Source: Sarcophilus harrisii
Lineage: Eukaryota > Chordata > Mammalia > Dasyuromorphia > Dasyuridae
Assembly (NCBI RefSeq): GCF_902635505.1
Contig: NC_045430.1
Span: 109,548,425-109,612,424 of the forward strand
Direction of reading: 5' to 3'
Length of the DNA stretch: 64,000 nucleotides
The translations under genes were made by a program, and so were the position numbers. Below are positions 46,910 to 57,692 of the stretch, in pieces. The notes beneath the pieces were generated by a model. The model ran no database searches. It was given only the letters and a program-made list of their open reading frames with translations, and was not told where the DNA came from. Every line of letters begins with the position of its first letter. Within the stretch, counting starts at the first letter, position 1.

Positions 46910-47060
46910 GGGCAGCTAGCTAGTTGATGCAGTGGATAGAGCACTAGTTCTGAAGTCAGGAGGACCCGAGTTCAAATTTGGTTCAGATACCTAAGGTGTC
47001 CTAACTGTGTGACCCTGGGCAAGGCACTTAATCCCAATTGTCTCAGGGAAAAAAAAAAAA
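46910..47060 (+). repeat. tRNA-derived CORE-SINE with target duplication
   Basis: It starts GGGCAGCTAGCTAGTTGATG with A- and B-box-like segments and the 'gtgtgaccctgggcaaggca' core, ending in an A run. ATTGGTCTG flanks both sides (46901-46909 and 47061-47069). Confidence 0.9.
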
Positions 47061-47459
47061 ATTGGTCTGCTGCCCAAAAATTATACCACAAAGAATTTTT
47101 TGAAATTTGGCAATTTGCCTTCTGTCAATACTCAACAGTTTTGAAAGGAGTTGAACTTTACACTCTCTTTTGCACAGTAGTTCTCACTCCCTACTCCCCT
47201 GCTATCTTCTCATTAACCACTTTTTGATCTTAACCAGAGACCATGTCCTGGAGGTTTAACTTTTTAATCTCTTAAACTTCTGCCTTAGAGGATTTCTGCA
47301 TTCTCTTTCCTGGTCTCCATTGACCAGGCTTAACTGACCAAATCAGTCTTAACTGTTCCTACTAGAAAATCTTACAGTTTTTACTAACCTATGCACCCAT
47401 TGACAATCCATGTAACTTTTCAGACTAAATTGTCCCTTACTGACCACTGCTCTGTGTTT

Positions 47460-47600
47460 GTCATCGATCTTTCCCTATTAGAATGTAATCATTTTAGGGT
47501 CATAGCTGCCTCTAGGTTTGTATTTTTATTCCCAGAATTTAGGTTTGGCAGATTCTTTTCACTTGGCAAGCATTTATTAAGTGCCTACTGTCAGGTACCT
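47460..47600 (+). mobile_element. L2 3'-end relic
   Basis: 'ttagaatgtaatcattttag ggtcatagctgcct...gtatttttattcccagaatt' is L2-type. It runs into a different 'aagcatttattaagtgccta' repeat at about 47567. Confidence 0.5.
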
Positions 47601-48790
47601 TGGTAATTAAGTATAGAAAGTATAAAGGAAAGCAAAAATGGTCCCTGCCCTCAAGGAGCTTACAATTAACTTAACATGTAAATATACTTAAAGTTACATA
47701 AAATAAATGTGAATTAACTTCTTAAAGGTTAGAGAACTAGCTGTAGGAAAGACCTCATGCAGAAGGTTGCCTTTGAAGGAAGCTAAGGATTTTGAGGGGC
47801 AGAGGTAAGAAGAGAGTACATTACAGGTATGGAGAAAGTTCAGAGGCATAGAGAGGGCTGTTAGAATTTGAGAAACCGGCAAGAATGCCATTTCATCTAG
47901 ATATAGATTGTATGAAGGGATTAATATGAGTTAAGGCTAGAAAGCTAAGCTAGAGTCAGTTATCAAAGATTTCAAATAGAGGAGTTTGTATTTGTGCAAA
48001 AACAATAGGGAGATGCTTAGAGTTTTTTTGAATGGTAGAATGATAAGATCAGACCTCTATTTTAGGGATATGGCTTTGGCAGTTGTGTAGACATGAACTG
48101 AAAATGTGAGAATTTAAGGCAGAGGAACCAATCAGAAAGCTACAATAATCTATGTGAGATGTGATGAAACTATGAACTATGGAGGTCACTGCGGGGAAAG
48201 GGAGAGGATGATGAAAAACACTTTGCCAAGATAGAACTGACAAAATTTTGGTTGCTGAATGGCTGTATATATTTGAGGATTTAAGAAAGACTAAGTTGTG
48301 AAGGTGGTATTGCCCTTGATGCACAATAGGGAATTTTGTAAGTAATGAATTTTGAGAAGATGACAAGTTCTGTTTTTAATATGTTGAATTTCAGTTGCCT
48401 AGAAGATGTCTAGCTTGAAATAACCAATATATATTTTTAGTGATTTAGGACTGGAACTCAGGAGAAAGACTAGAGTTGGATATATAAATCTGTGAGTCAT
48501 CTGAATAGAGATAGTAATTGAATCCATGGCAACCAATGAGGTCACTAAGAGAGTGTATAGAGAGAAGAGTACTCAGAACAGAGGCTTCCCAATACATCCA
48601 CAATTAGGGGGTGGTATATGGATGATGATCCAGCAAAGGAACAGTGAGACAGGTAGGAGGAGAGCCAAGAGAGAGCAGTATCACAAAAATTTAGAGAGGA
48701 GAGGGTATCCAAGAAAAAAAAGTAGTCAACAGTGCCAAATGCTCCAGAGAGGTCATGAAAGATGAGGACTGAAAAAAAGCCATTGGTTTT
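47600..48790 (-). mobile_element. L2 element, RT to 3' end, reversed
   Basis: On the minus strand 48780-48715 reads like LIAKTNGFFSVLIFHDLSGA followed by FGTVDY, the CR1/L2 RT motif usually written LDLSAAFDTVDH. Further left come 'SQIYISSPD'-type and 3' parts (48540-48050), and a minus-strand frame (48049-48366) with SYFLIGSS-like L2 text. It has no intact coding frame. The + strand wording 'ccaaatgctccagagaggtc' is the well-known reverse of this region. Confidence 0.8.
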
Positions 48791-48984
48791 GGCAATTAAT
48801 TCTCCCCTTGGCCACAGTTGTGAAAGGTATCTGATCTTATTCTCTCCTAAAAATATTAAGGTGTGAAATTTTTTATTCAGGTCACATATCCATTACATTT
48901 ACTATGGCATATTAAGGTGATGGACTAATCCTAATTTCTGCCTAAATTCTGCCAAATTTCAATTTTCCCAGCAGTTTTTCCCAA

Positions 48985-49320
48985 AAAGAAGCATATCATA
49001 TCATAAATCTAAAGCTGGAAAGGATCTCTACTTTGTAATTGAAGAAAATCCCAAGAAAAGTAAATAAATGACTTGACCAAGGATACCCATCATTAATTGA
49101 TATATTTGACTTTCTCTAACCCCAAACTACAGTTTTCGTTTATTTTTGTTTCTTGCTTATCCAGCCTGGTCTGTTCATTTACTTTTCAATTTTAACCAGT
49201 ACCAAATAGTTAATGATGTTTGATGATTACTGCTTTATAATAAAGTTTGAAATCTTCTAAAAGTGTCAAACTCTTTTCCTCCTCCCCCCCCCCCCCAAAA
49301 AAAAATTTATTTAGAATAGA
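48985..49320 (-). repeat. MIR-like relic, then antisense L1 relic
   Basis: 48990-49090 resembles a reversed MIR ('ataaatctaaagctggaaag gatctct...atgacttgaccaagg'). 49195-49270 reverses an L1 ORF2 stretch ('ttgatgattactgctttata ataaagtttgaaatct'). A C/A homopolymer pair lies at 49283-49305. Confidence 0.5.
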
Positions 49321-49819
49321 GAGTATGTCTCTCTTTTATTCTAACTTCTTTGATATCTCTCTGGTTAGACTTGCTAGTTCCTCCTTGAGAAATCTACCTT
49401 TTATGTTTTCCCTAATTTCTTTGATTGTTGTTCTGGACAATTCTAGAAATTGTTTAAATTGCTCCTGTTTCATTTCAGGTGGCTTCATAGAATAATTTAT
49501 GCTATTTCATCTTAATCATTCTGATTCATTATCCTTTGTGGAAGGTACTTGGCCATTGAAATGTATTTTTTTTTCATGCTTGCTCATTTCTACTCTTTTA
49601 TTTGTTTTAGTCAATCATTCTAGTTTTTCCTGTGATGTCCTTGGTGAAAACATACTTATTAGCAATTTATTTCTCTCAGAATTACCGTCACTCCATTGAT
49701 GTAATACTCTTCTCCCCCACCTTTAGAATCTATTTTGTGTTCTTGTGTTTGAATGAGGTCTGTTTCCTTCAGAAGTAACATCCCAAGAGGGTAAGAGGGT
49801 GACTGTGAAGATTTCTTCA

Positions 49820-49920
49820 GAGCATCATGGATCATAGGATCTTGTATTTAGACCTAAAAGGGACCTCAGAGACTACTAGTTCAATCTCCTCATTTTATAG
49901 GTGAAAAAACTGACCTTTCC
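49820..49920 (-). repeat. MIR-like SINE relic
   Basis: 'ggatcataggatcttgtatt tagacctaaaagggacctca...cctcattttataggtgaaaa' follows the reversed CORE-SINE order. Confidence 0.65.
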
Positions 49921-51600
49921 TTGACCTCTTTCGAGTCAGTTTTTTTAATAGTTTACATTTTTCCCATAATTTTGATTTTGTTTCATTATTTATTGTCTCA
50001 CAGGGTATTAATTTTCCCTTAATCTATTTTGACTTTCAGTGATTTCCTATTTTGACTAAAGTTTAATATTATTCTCTTATTTTTTCTTTTACTGATTTCC
50101 AGAGTTTTTATTTTATTTTTATTTCTTGATTCATTTCTTAACTATTTCATGTAGTTTGTAGCAAAACTATTTTCTTTTTCATCTCTGCTTGCAGTTATTA
50201 TGAAATTACTTTCCTCTTCTAGCTGAAGTACTACAGCAACAATAATTTTTTTTATACTAGTTAAGATCATCTCTCTAACTTCAGTTCTTGAATTAGGACT
50301 TTATGTCAAAGGTAGATATACACTCTTGCTGCTCTTTTGAATGGGATGGTCAGCCTCCCTTTATTCACAAGAACCTTAGTTCCTATGCTTGCTTCCCTTC
50401 AATTCCTGGAGTTCTCCTTGGATAGCTGAGGTCCAGAATGGGTCTTTAGTACCTTCTATGACATCTTAGGCCAGAGCTCTAGGGACCTTGAAGCCCTGAG
50501 TACATAGACTGTCCTGGTCAAAGATATATATAATCTATATCTATCTATCTATAAATAGATAGATAGATAGGTTTTATTCTATAGATACACTGTATTGATT
50601 GTCATCATTCCAGATAGCTGCTTTTGAAAGTCCTCAATGTAGGTTTCTTACTACCCTGAAATTTATTTAGGTTAACCCTCCATTCTTGCTGCCTCCAAAT
50701 ATAGACTACATGTATGTCTCTAGCCTAAGTGTTTTTACTGGGAGGCTTCTGGTTTATTTTGTGCCTTCATGTTGGCTATATTAATGACTTCCCTTTTCTA
50801 TTGCCCTTGAGCTTATGGTTTTTTTTTTCTTTTTCTTTTTCCTTTTTTTATAGCTCTGGATGGAAGAAGTCACTTGGTTATAGTTTTTCATTGGATCTCT
50901 CCGTATCATTATTTGGTTTAGTGCCAAGTGCAAAGTTTTTGTTACTGATATGTAGGATCTGGACAGTTTACTTCTCTTTCAGGCAGCCATATTCACCAGG
51001 ATTTCACATTCAATTTAGCAAACATTCTCCTTTTGATTTTCTAACTTTGTTTTTACTTGTATTCCTACTATTTATCTGATCACTACTGATTCCCTTTGCT
51101 AGTCTATCATGCACTTTTGTCTTTTTTTTTGGGGGGGGGGTAAATATCTCTGTGTCATCCCCAACTTTAATCTTTTCTATTCCTCTTTCTAAATTGTATA
51201 ATCCTGAGAAAACTGAGTCCAATATGGAGTCATATTATCATGTTATCTTTTCTCTGTGGACCCTCATTGTTCCTTTTACTCTTTCTTGATTAACTATCAC
51301 ATTGATTTAGTAATTTTTTTTCCAAATGTCTCTTTTCTCCTGAGTCTCCGTCATTGCTCCATCATCCTCATCAGAAGATCTTTAATCTTTCTTGACTGAA
51401 AAAAAATTTTTTCATCAAATACAGATAATTATCATAAAATCTTTCACATTTTCAAGTAATCTCCTTTTCTTTCTCTAATCCCTGAGGATCCCTGAGGTGA
51501 GTTGTGTTTTCTCTTTGTCAAATTCACTACTATACTCTTGATGGGATTCCTATCCATGAGTGAAGAATAGTATTCATACTTAAGAAGACATTTCTAGCTG
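49921..51600 (-). other. Probable antisense L1 5' region, and unassigned sequence
   Basis: 50290-51000 has the look of a reversed L1 5' UTR/ORF1 region, but I cannot fix boundaries. 50535-50571 is an ATCT/AGAT inverted microsatellite able to form a hairpin. A T/G homopolymer pair lies at 51121-51140. The open frame 50729-51079 is T-rich low-complexity and not convincing as a gene. Confidence 0.3.
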
Positions 51601-51607
51601 TTGTTAC

Positions 51608-52118
51608 TGTTGGAATCCTTACAAAGTGTTAACTCATTAGAGTTGATAGAGACAATAATTATCTAATTTAACATGGTACTTAGCAAATTCTCTAACTCAC
51701 TAATGTATTTAAGTACTCATTGGAGTTCAGAAGTATGGGAGATTTAATTTCTCCCTTGGAGGAAGAGTCAACCTTTTCACCCAGCATAAATAGAGCTTCA
51801 GTGAGCTAGTCAGATCAGGAAGTGGAGTCAGATTCATTCCATTTTCCAACTTTGTGCTGCCTGGAGGCTGAAGGACAAACCTTTGGATTTGGAGACATTC
51901 CGAGGGAGCTCTTGGAACCAAGCTGAGAGATAGGCCACCAAGAAAACTAACCGGGCTATTTTGGAGGAAGCAATAAAAGATCTCAACTTTTAACATCTGG
52001 CTGCATTTGGGATGATTATTGATCTGAACTGATACTAAGACTACCTCTAGAAAAACCTCCCCAAGAAACCTGCTCCCAGAGAGAGCCATTATATTATATA
52101 AAAGAAGAGAAGACCACA
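51608..52118 (+). mobile_element. Solo LTR fossil with 6-bp target duplication
   Basis: It begins TGTTGG and ends CCACA, flanked by TGTTAC on both sides (51602-51607 and 52119-52124). Length is 511 bp. Inside are a TATA-like 'cataaatagagc' (about 51784) and 'gcaataaaagatc' (about 51970) in the right order for U3-R-U5. A 6-bp duplication suggests a class II (betaretrovirus-like) element. It lies 463 bp upstream of the RIMKLB coding exon, in the same orientation. Confidence 0.8.
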
Positions 52119-52134
52119 TGTTACTGTTTCTCAT

Positions 52135-52445
52135 CTTTTGAAAAATGCCATCCTTATCCAGAGAAAGAACTAGACTGAATGTAGATCAAAGCATATACTA
52201 TTTTCATTTTTTTTTGTTTTTTTTTTCTTGTGATTTTTCTCTTTTATTCTGATTTTTCTTTCACAACATTACTAATGTGGAAATATTTAAAATGATTGTA
52301 AATTTTATGACCTATATCAGATTGCTTGCTGTCTTGGGGAGAGGGCAGAGGAGGGAGAAAATTTGAAACTCAAAATCTCATAAAAATGAATGTTAAACTA
52401 TCTTTACATGTAATTGAAAAAAATAATATTAAGTGAAAAAATTAA
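52135..52445 (+). mobile_element. L1 3' UTR fragment
   Basis: 'tatccagagaaagaactaga ctgaatgtagatcaaagcat', a T-rich block, 'cttgctgtcttggggagagg', and 'acatgtaattgaaaaaaata' mark the older L1 3' UTR type. Confidence 0.8.
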
Positions 52446-52581
52446 ACTTTCTTATCTTTCTGGCAATAAATTTTTTCTTACCTATTTGAATAGCTCTAAT
52501 CAGCAAAATACAATATTTCTAGGTATAAAATGAAACTCGTTCAAGTTCTTAATAATGTTTTATGTTTTTCTTTTCTTCCAG

Positions 52582-52809
52582 AGAGAGCATAAATTAAAGA
52601 GAATATAATTCAAAAGAAGGAAGACCAAATCAAGATGTGTAGTTCTGTTGCTGCCAGATTGTGGTTCTTGACAGATCGTCGAATCAGAGAAGACTATCCA
52701 CAGCAGGAGATATTACGAGCTCTAAAGGCCAAATGTTGTGAGGAAGAGCTAGACTTCAGAGCTGTGGTGATGGATGAAGTTGTATTAACAATCGAGCAAG
52801 GGAATTTGG
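52582..52809 (+). CDS. RIMKLB: RIMKLB exon 2: first coding exon, residues 1-58 plus first base of codon 59
   Basis: RIMKLB is a cytosolic ATP-grasp ligase of the RimK-like family that joins glutamate to citrate (beta-citrylglutamate) or to N-acetylaspartate (NAAG), mainly in brain and testis (family knowledge). The translated exon begins [11 protein letters not shown] and ends with [10 protein letters not shown], which I recognise as the conserved RIMKLB N-terminus. It covers the pre-ATP-grasp part only; the ATP-grasp core and catalytic residues lie in exons beyond this window. A pyrimidine tract and AG at 52580-52581 form the acceptor. A GTAAGA donor follows 52809, leaving phase 1 inside a glycine codon (G59). 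The ATG at 52635 has A at -3, and an in-frame TAA at 52590-52592 rules out a longer start. The 53-nt 5' UTR portion is AT-rich. I see no damage to the exon. Compared with the human protein as I remember it, residue 8 (Arg) and residue 24 (Gln) differ conservatively. RIMKLA is less likely from the sequence match. Confidence 0.94.
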
Positions 52810-53869
52810 GTAAGAATATGCCTAAGGGAAGGAAATAATGATTTTGGTTCCTTTGTGGAAGAGTAAGTATTAATAATAATTCAACATTTTCAAAAACTAA
52901 ATGTGATAGAAAGACTTAAAGAAACCCATTTTCCTAATGATAAAATCTCTCAACCTTTGTAATAGACCTCTTTAAAGAAATTAGTGAAAATCTATTTAAT
53001 GGAAATGTCATAAAGAGATCCTTTATAATAGAATAAGAAACAATCCAATAATCTAAATCTAAAATAATACATTAGTTTCTTTAATTTCTGCTATATTTTC
53101 TTTTAGTGAATATTCTGCAGGCTAATTTTGAGGACAAAATTTTGATAAAAAATGTCAAATAGTTCCAGGGTTGAATAGAATTTGCTTGGGTATGCATGTC
53201 TGAAGATGTCTTAATATCTGTTTTTTAATATTGTCACATTTGTTTCCCATTAGTAGAAATGATGAATGCCTTGAGTTGACTCAAAAGCCTTCTTTGCTAG
53301 ATCATCCTCATCTTTGCTCTACATAAGGAGGTTTTATATCCTTATGCTTTACCCCATAAGTCAGTCCTTGCCAATTGGATTTGAATTTCTGCTTTAGCAA
53401 AATGTGACTTCCTCTTTGGTCTTTTTATTAACTTGGAGGCTTTTACTTGGGTTAGGAAGTGCTATATGGTGACCAAATGGATTTGGAATTTCTGGTTGGT
53501 TTTCACAAAATTTAAATAGTAAAGACATAGGAGAATTAAGATAGTGTCCAGGCCACTTATTTGTCTCATGATTTTAGACTCGCAATGAGAAGTTACGATT
53601 CCATTCTCTTTTTTCTGTAAAATGAGAAAGCACTTTTAAAAATGATATTAATTTTCTTTATTCTATTTTTGAGGATACTTTTTAAACTTAGGTATTAATT
53701 TACTTTCCTTTGGAAACTGATGTATTAAATGACTTCTTGTCATATATAACAACACTGGTATTGGTATTTAAAAAGATAAGACTTTTGCTTCCATGGAAAG
53801 TTTGATATCACCAAAAGAACTTTGCAATTATCTTTCACCAGAGATAGAAACCTTTCTAACTTTTAAAAA

Positions 53870-55260
53870 ATCTTTATTACTTCTCTCACTGTTTCATAAA
53901 GTACTTCTGCTCATAATTTTCATTATCTTTCTCATAAGGTTTTATAATCTAGTTTTAAAAATATTTTTATTGATATATTTTAACATTGATTATATCCCAA
54001 TAAAGTCCTCATTGTGACTTGCTATTAGAAAAAGTTAAGCAAAAGCATTTACTTTAACTGTTGTGACTGACAGTATTTATATTGGTTTCTACTTTTATGT
54101 AATTTAATATTTTTTTAAAAGAAAGGAAGTATGTTTTAAGTCCAGTCATTTGGAAGCAAGATTGGCAATTTTGTTTTTCCTGAATTCGGTTCCTTTAGTA
54201 TTTTTTTTATTTATACTATTATAGCCATCATGTGTTTTGGTTATTTGGTCAGCTTTTTTCCTTTCTCCATTAAATTAAGTCTTGCCATAAATTTTTTAAT
54301 GATTCTTTGTATTTGTCATCTCTTTTAGTACAATAACATATTACATTCATCTGGGACAATTTGTTCAGCCATTTTCAAATTGTAGTTTTTTGTTAATAGT
54401 ACTGATATAAAGTCAGTGACTTTGAGGGTTAAACTCAGAGTTGGTATTGTAGTATCAAATCAAAGAGTATAAAGAGTTTGTTGCCTTTTTTGAATAATTT
54501 CAGGTTGTTTTCCAAAAAGAATGGGCTTGTAGATAGTATGCCATCTTCTTATATTCCCTCTAATATCTACTATTTTTGTCTTTAACAGCTTAAAGCACAT
54601 GTTATATACCACACCAATAGAGCATTCTTTCCTTATTGTTATTAATGGTTTGCATGTCTTTAAAAATGGTTCATATCCTTTTTTACTAATTACTTTTTGA
54701 ACAAAAACTTAAATTTTTTTATTTATATCAATTCTCTATATAAATTTTTTATGGTGGTTGTGGTGCTTTCCCCCCATTCATATTTATCTAAGTTCATTGA
54801 CTATATTTGTATAAAATCCTTTTAATTTTGTATAATCTTGTCTGTTATCTTTTGACTAGTTACAGATTTTTCCTCCAACTGTAGATGTAGAAGAAACTTT
54901 TCTCTAAATTTTTTAATAGTGCAGCCTATTTTTTTGATTCATTTAATGAATCTGTTTATATACTAAACTTAAGTGTTGCTTTTGGCTGTTGTTGCATCCT
55001 TTGGTAAGGAGAGCAAATGTTTGCCAAGTTAAGTGGTTTCTTGATTCTTTTGGTGTCTTTTTTGTATGATTCACTTATGTTGGTTAAACTTTCTTAGGAA
55101 ATGGTTATAATCTGTCAGTATTTTTAAAAATCTGCAGCATGTTTTTGGCATTGACATACTGTTTAAATAGCTTAGAATAGAATTGTCTCAAAATGAGACA
55201 ATATCTTATTTTCAATTTTATTTTTATTAGGTCTTGTTTTTAATATTTACTCAAAAGAAT
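53870..55260 (-). mobile_element. Old antisense L1 relic (into unit 1)
   Basis: It reverses the ORF2 C-terminus in order: 'catctgggacaatttgttca gccattttcaaattg', 'gtagtatcaaatcaaagagt', 'ggttgttttccaaaaagaat', 'ttaatggtttgcatgtcttt' and 'ttttaattttgtataatctt gtctg'. Strongly diverged; boundaries approximate. Confidence 0.55.
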
Positions 55261-55854
55261 TGATGATCAAACCATATGTATAGAAGCAGTGTATACAAAT
55301 GACTCCTGCACAAGTAAAAATTTTTTTCTTCTTTGTTAGACTGTAGATCATAATGATTCCTTTGTAGTCTATAAATTGCTGACATAAGTTTTCACCTTTT
55401 GTGAAAACTTGTTTTTAGAATTCTAGAGCTTGACACTCCACCCTACCCACCTCCACCCACTCCACCCTACCCCCCCACCCATCTGCAAAATAGACATTCA
55501 GATATTTGAAATTGGCTATTGTGTCCTGTTCTACACCATCACCACTCCCACCTCACCCATCATTAGTTTTTTCAGGTTAAGTAATCCCATTTCCTCTACT
55601 GATTTTTATGACATAATTTCATCATCTTTGACTATCCTGATTTCCCATCTCTAGATGCATCCATTTAATCACCATTCATGCAAAAATGAAACTCCATCCT
55701 TTCCCTTATTCTCCAGCAAACCACTCCCATAAACATCTCTTTCTGTCTTTCCCCATCAAATAGTTCCTTCCTATTTGCCCACAAACATGTTGATCTCTCC
55801 ACTGTCTTTAAGAAACCCTTATAGATAATTTACCTATCAGATCTTTGGAGAAGG

Positions 55855-56600
55855 GAGAAATTTATGACCAGAGAAGATCTAGAGAACAGTATGAAAGGGA
55901 AAATGTATAACTTTGATTACATTAAATTAAAAAGTTTTTGCACAAACAAAATCAAGATTAAAAAGGGAAGTACAAAACTGGGAAAAAAATCTTTATAGCC
56001 AGTGTTTCTGATAAAGATCTCATTTCTAAAATATATAAAGAACTGTGTCAAATTTATAAGAATATAAATCATTCCCCAATTCATAAATAGTCAAAGGACA
56101 TGAACAGACAATTTTCAGATGATTAAATTAAAACCATCTAGGTATATGAAAAAATGATCTAAATCACTGTTGATTAGAGAAATGCAAATTGAAACTACTC
56201 TGGGATAATACCTCATGCCTCTCACATTGGCTAAGATATCAGGAAAAAAATAATGATAAATATTAGGGAGAATGTAGGAAAACTTGGACACTAATACATT
56301 GTTGGTGGGATTATGAAATGATCCAACCATAATGGAGAACAATTTGGAACTATGCCCAAAGGGCTATAAAACTGTGCATACTTTGATTCAGCAGTGCCAC
56401 TACTGGATCTGTATCCCAAGGAAATCATAAAGAAGGGAAAAGGAACTACATGTGCAATAATGTTTGTAGCAGTTCTCTTTGTTGTAGCAAGGAACTGGAA
56501 ACTTGGTGGGTGTCCATCAATTGGGAAATGGCTGAATAAATTGTGGTGTATGAAGATAATGGAATGTTATTGTTCTACAAAAAACAATGAACAATCATAT
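55855..56600 (+). mobile_element. L1 ORF2 C-terminal fragment (unit 1; repeated at about 59781 and 63560)
   Basis: Text equivalent to NFDYIKLKSFCTNKIKIKK (frame visible at 63567-63794), then 'attagagaaatgcaaattga', and the open frame 56394-56615 with LLDLYPKEIIKKGKG and ECYCSTKNNEQ. It is interrupted near 56600 by the LTR-bearing insertion and resumes at 57496 ('tttacgtgaacagatgctga gcgaaacgagcagaaccagg'). Confidence 0.8.
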
Positions 56601-57495
56601 ATATTCTATTTTTAAAATGATGAACTTACAGAACAGTGTAATGCCGGAGAAACCTGAGGCAGGATAGAGATTAGAGATCAATTTTAATAATTTATTTAAA
56701 AGGTAGAGATTTACTGGGACCAAATGGATCCATGGTTTGGTCCCAGGCTGAATGAGGCTATTGTCTCCAAGTATCCAGCAAACAATCAAGAGTTCTTTTG
56801 ATAGGGTGGAGTGAGCTGCTGGAGATGGGATGACATAATCAGGGGGAGGCATCTTGATAAGACAATACCTAACATTCCAATATTGGGATGGGGAGAGGCA
56901 TTCTGATATTCTAAAACGTAAAATCTTTTATCTTTATCATGTATTCTGATAAAGAGGGAGGGGAGGTTTTGCAGAACTGGGAAGCAGGGAAACTGAGGCA
57001 GGACTGAGTCAGGATAATTAGGGAAACTGAGTCAGGACTATAAAAGAGAACTGTGGCATAACAACAGGAACCCCATCTAGCATCTGCTTCTGAAGCTTTC
57101 CTAGAGAAAACAGAAGAAAAAAGTATCTTGGAGGACTCTTTGCCATCTTTGCCTTTTTTTTGCATCCCTTGATTGGGACTTAGTGCAGGGATAGTTAATG
57201 GCTACTCCTAAAACATCTGAAGAGTTTTAGACTCACACCTGTTGGAGTCAAAAATTTTTTGATTGGATACATATCTGAAAGACCCAGTTCTATCTCTAAA
57301 CTTTGTCTGATCCTGTTCTACAACTTGTACCTTTTTAACCTCGAGCCTGGGTGGGCCTATATAACATGCAGAGATTTTGTTACATGGTATGGCCTGACCA
57401 CAGTGACTTTTTAAGGTTGAATTTGTCTCTTGGAGATCTGTTCCATTTTTTTCTGAGACAGTCTCTGAGGAGGTGATAAAGGAGTACAACTGGAA
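56600..57495 (-). mobile_element. LTR-bearing insertion in the L1 (unit 1; repeated at about 60526-61410)
   Basis: TGCCGGAGAAACCTGAGGC at 56642 resembles the start of the family B LTR at 21056. A reversed poly(A) signal ('tttaataatttattta') follows at about 56680-56700. The right edge of the LTR is unclear (57010-57220), and the sequence up to 57495 is unassigned. A broken endogenous-retrovirus fossil. Confidence 0.5.
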
Positions 57496-57692
57496 AATGT
57501 GTAACAAGTCCTGCAAAGATTTACGTGAACAGATGCTGAGCGAAACGAGCAGAACCAGGAATACATTGTACACAATAACTGCAAGAATGTGCAGTGATCA
57601 ACTATGAAAGACTTGGTTCTTAGTGGTTCAATAATCCAAAGCAATCCTAATAGACTTTGGATAGAAAAAGCCATACATCTCAAGAAAAAGAA

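Larger units (their letters stand above)
40410..52581 (+). other. RIMKLB: RIMKLB intron 1 (12.2 kb)
   Basis: It starts with GTGGGT at 40410 and ends with a pyrimidine-rich acceptor, TTCTTCCAG, at 52581. About 40.75-42.9 kb is mostly unique sequence with one MIR-like piece. The rest is dominated by SINE, L2 and L1 relics and one solo LTR. I saw no internal sequence that looks like a conserved coding exon. Confidence 0.8.
54166..57692 (+). repeat. Tandem array unit 1 (3,527 bp)
   Basis: It starts at CAATTTTGTTTTTCC and ends in L1 3' UTR sequence ('catctcaagaaaaagaa'), after which the same start recurs at 57693. Contents: old reversed L1 (about 54250-55260), a C-rich stretch 55435-55490, an L2 piece (about 55650-55830), a + strand L1 ORF2 end (55855-56600), an LTR-bearing insertion (about 56600-57495) and the continuation of that L1 (57496-57692). 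It lacks the L1 insertion present in unit 2. Confidence 0.93.

Noticed and set aside
50729-51079. A 116-codon hydrophobic open frame as a membrane protein gene
   Set aside because: It arises from T-rich sequence in what is probably antisense L1, with no splice or promoter support.
52810-52838. Continuation of the RIMKLB frame to a stop at 52838
   Set aside because: The family sequence diverges exactly at the GTAAGA donor, so the extra codons are intron.
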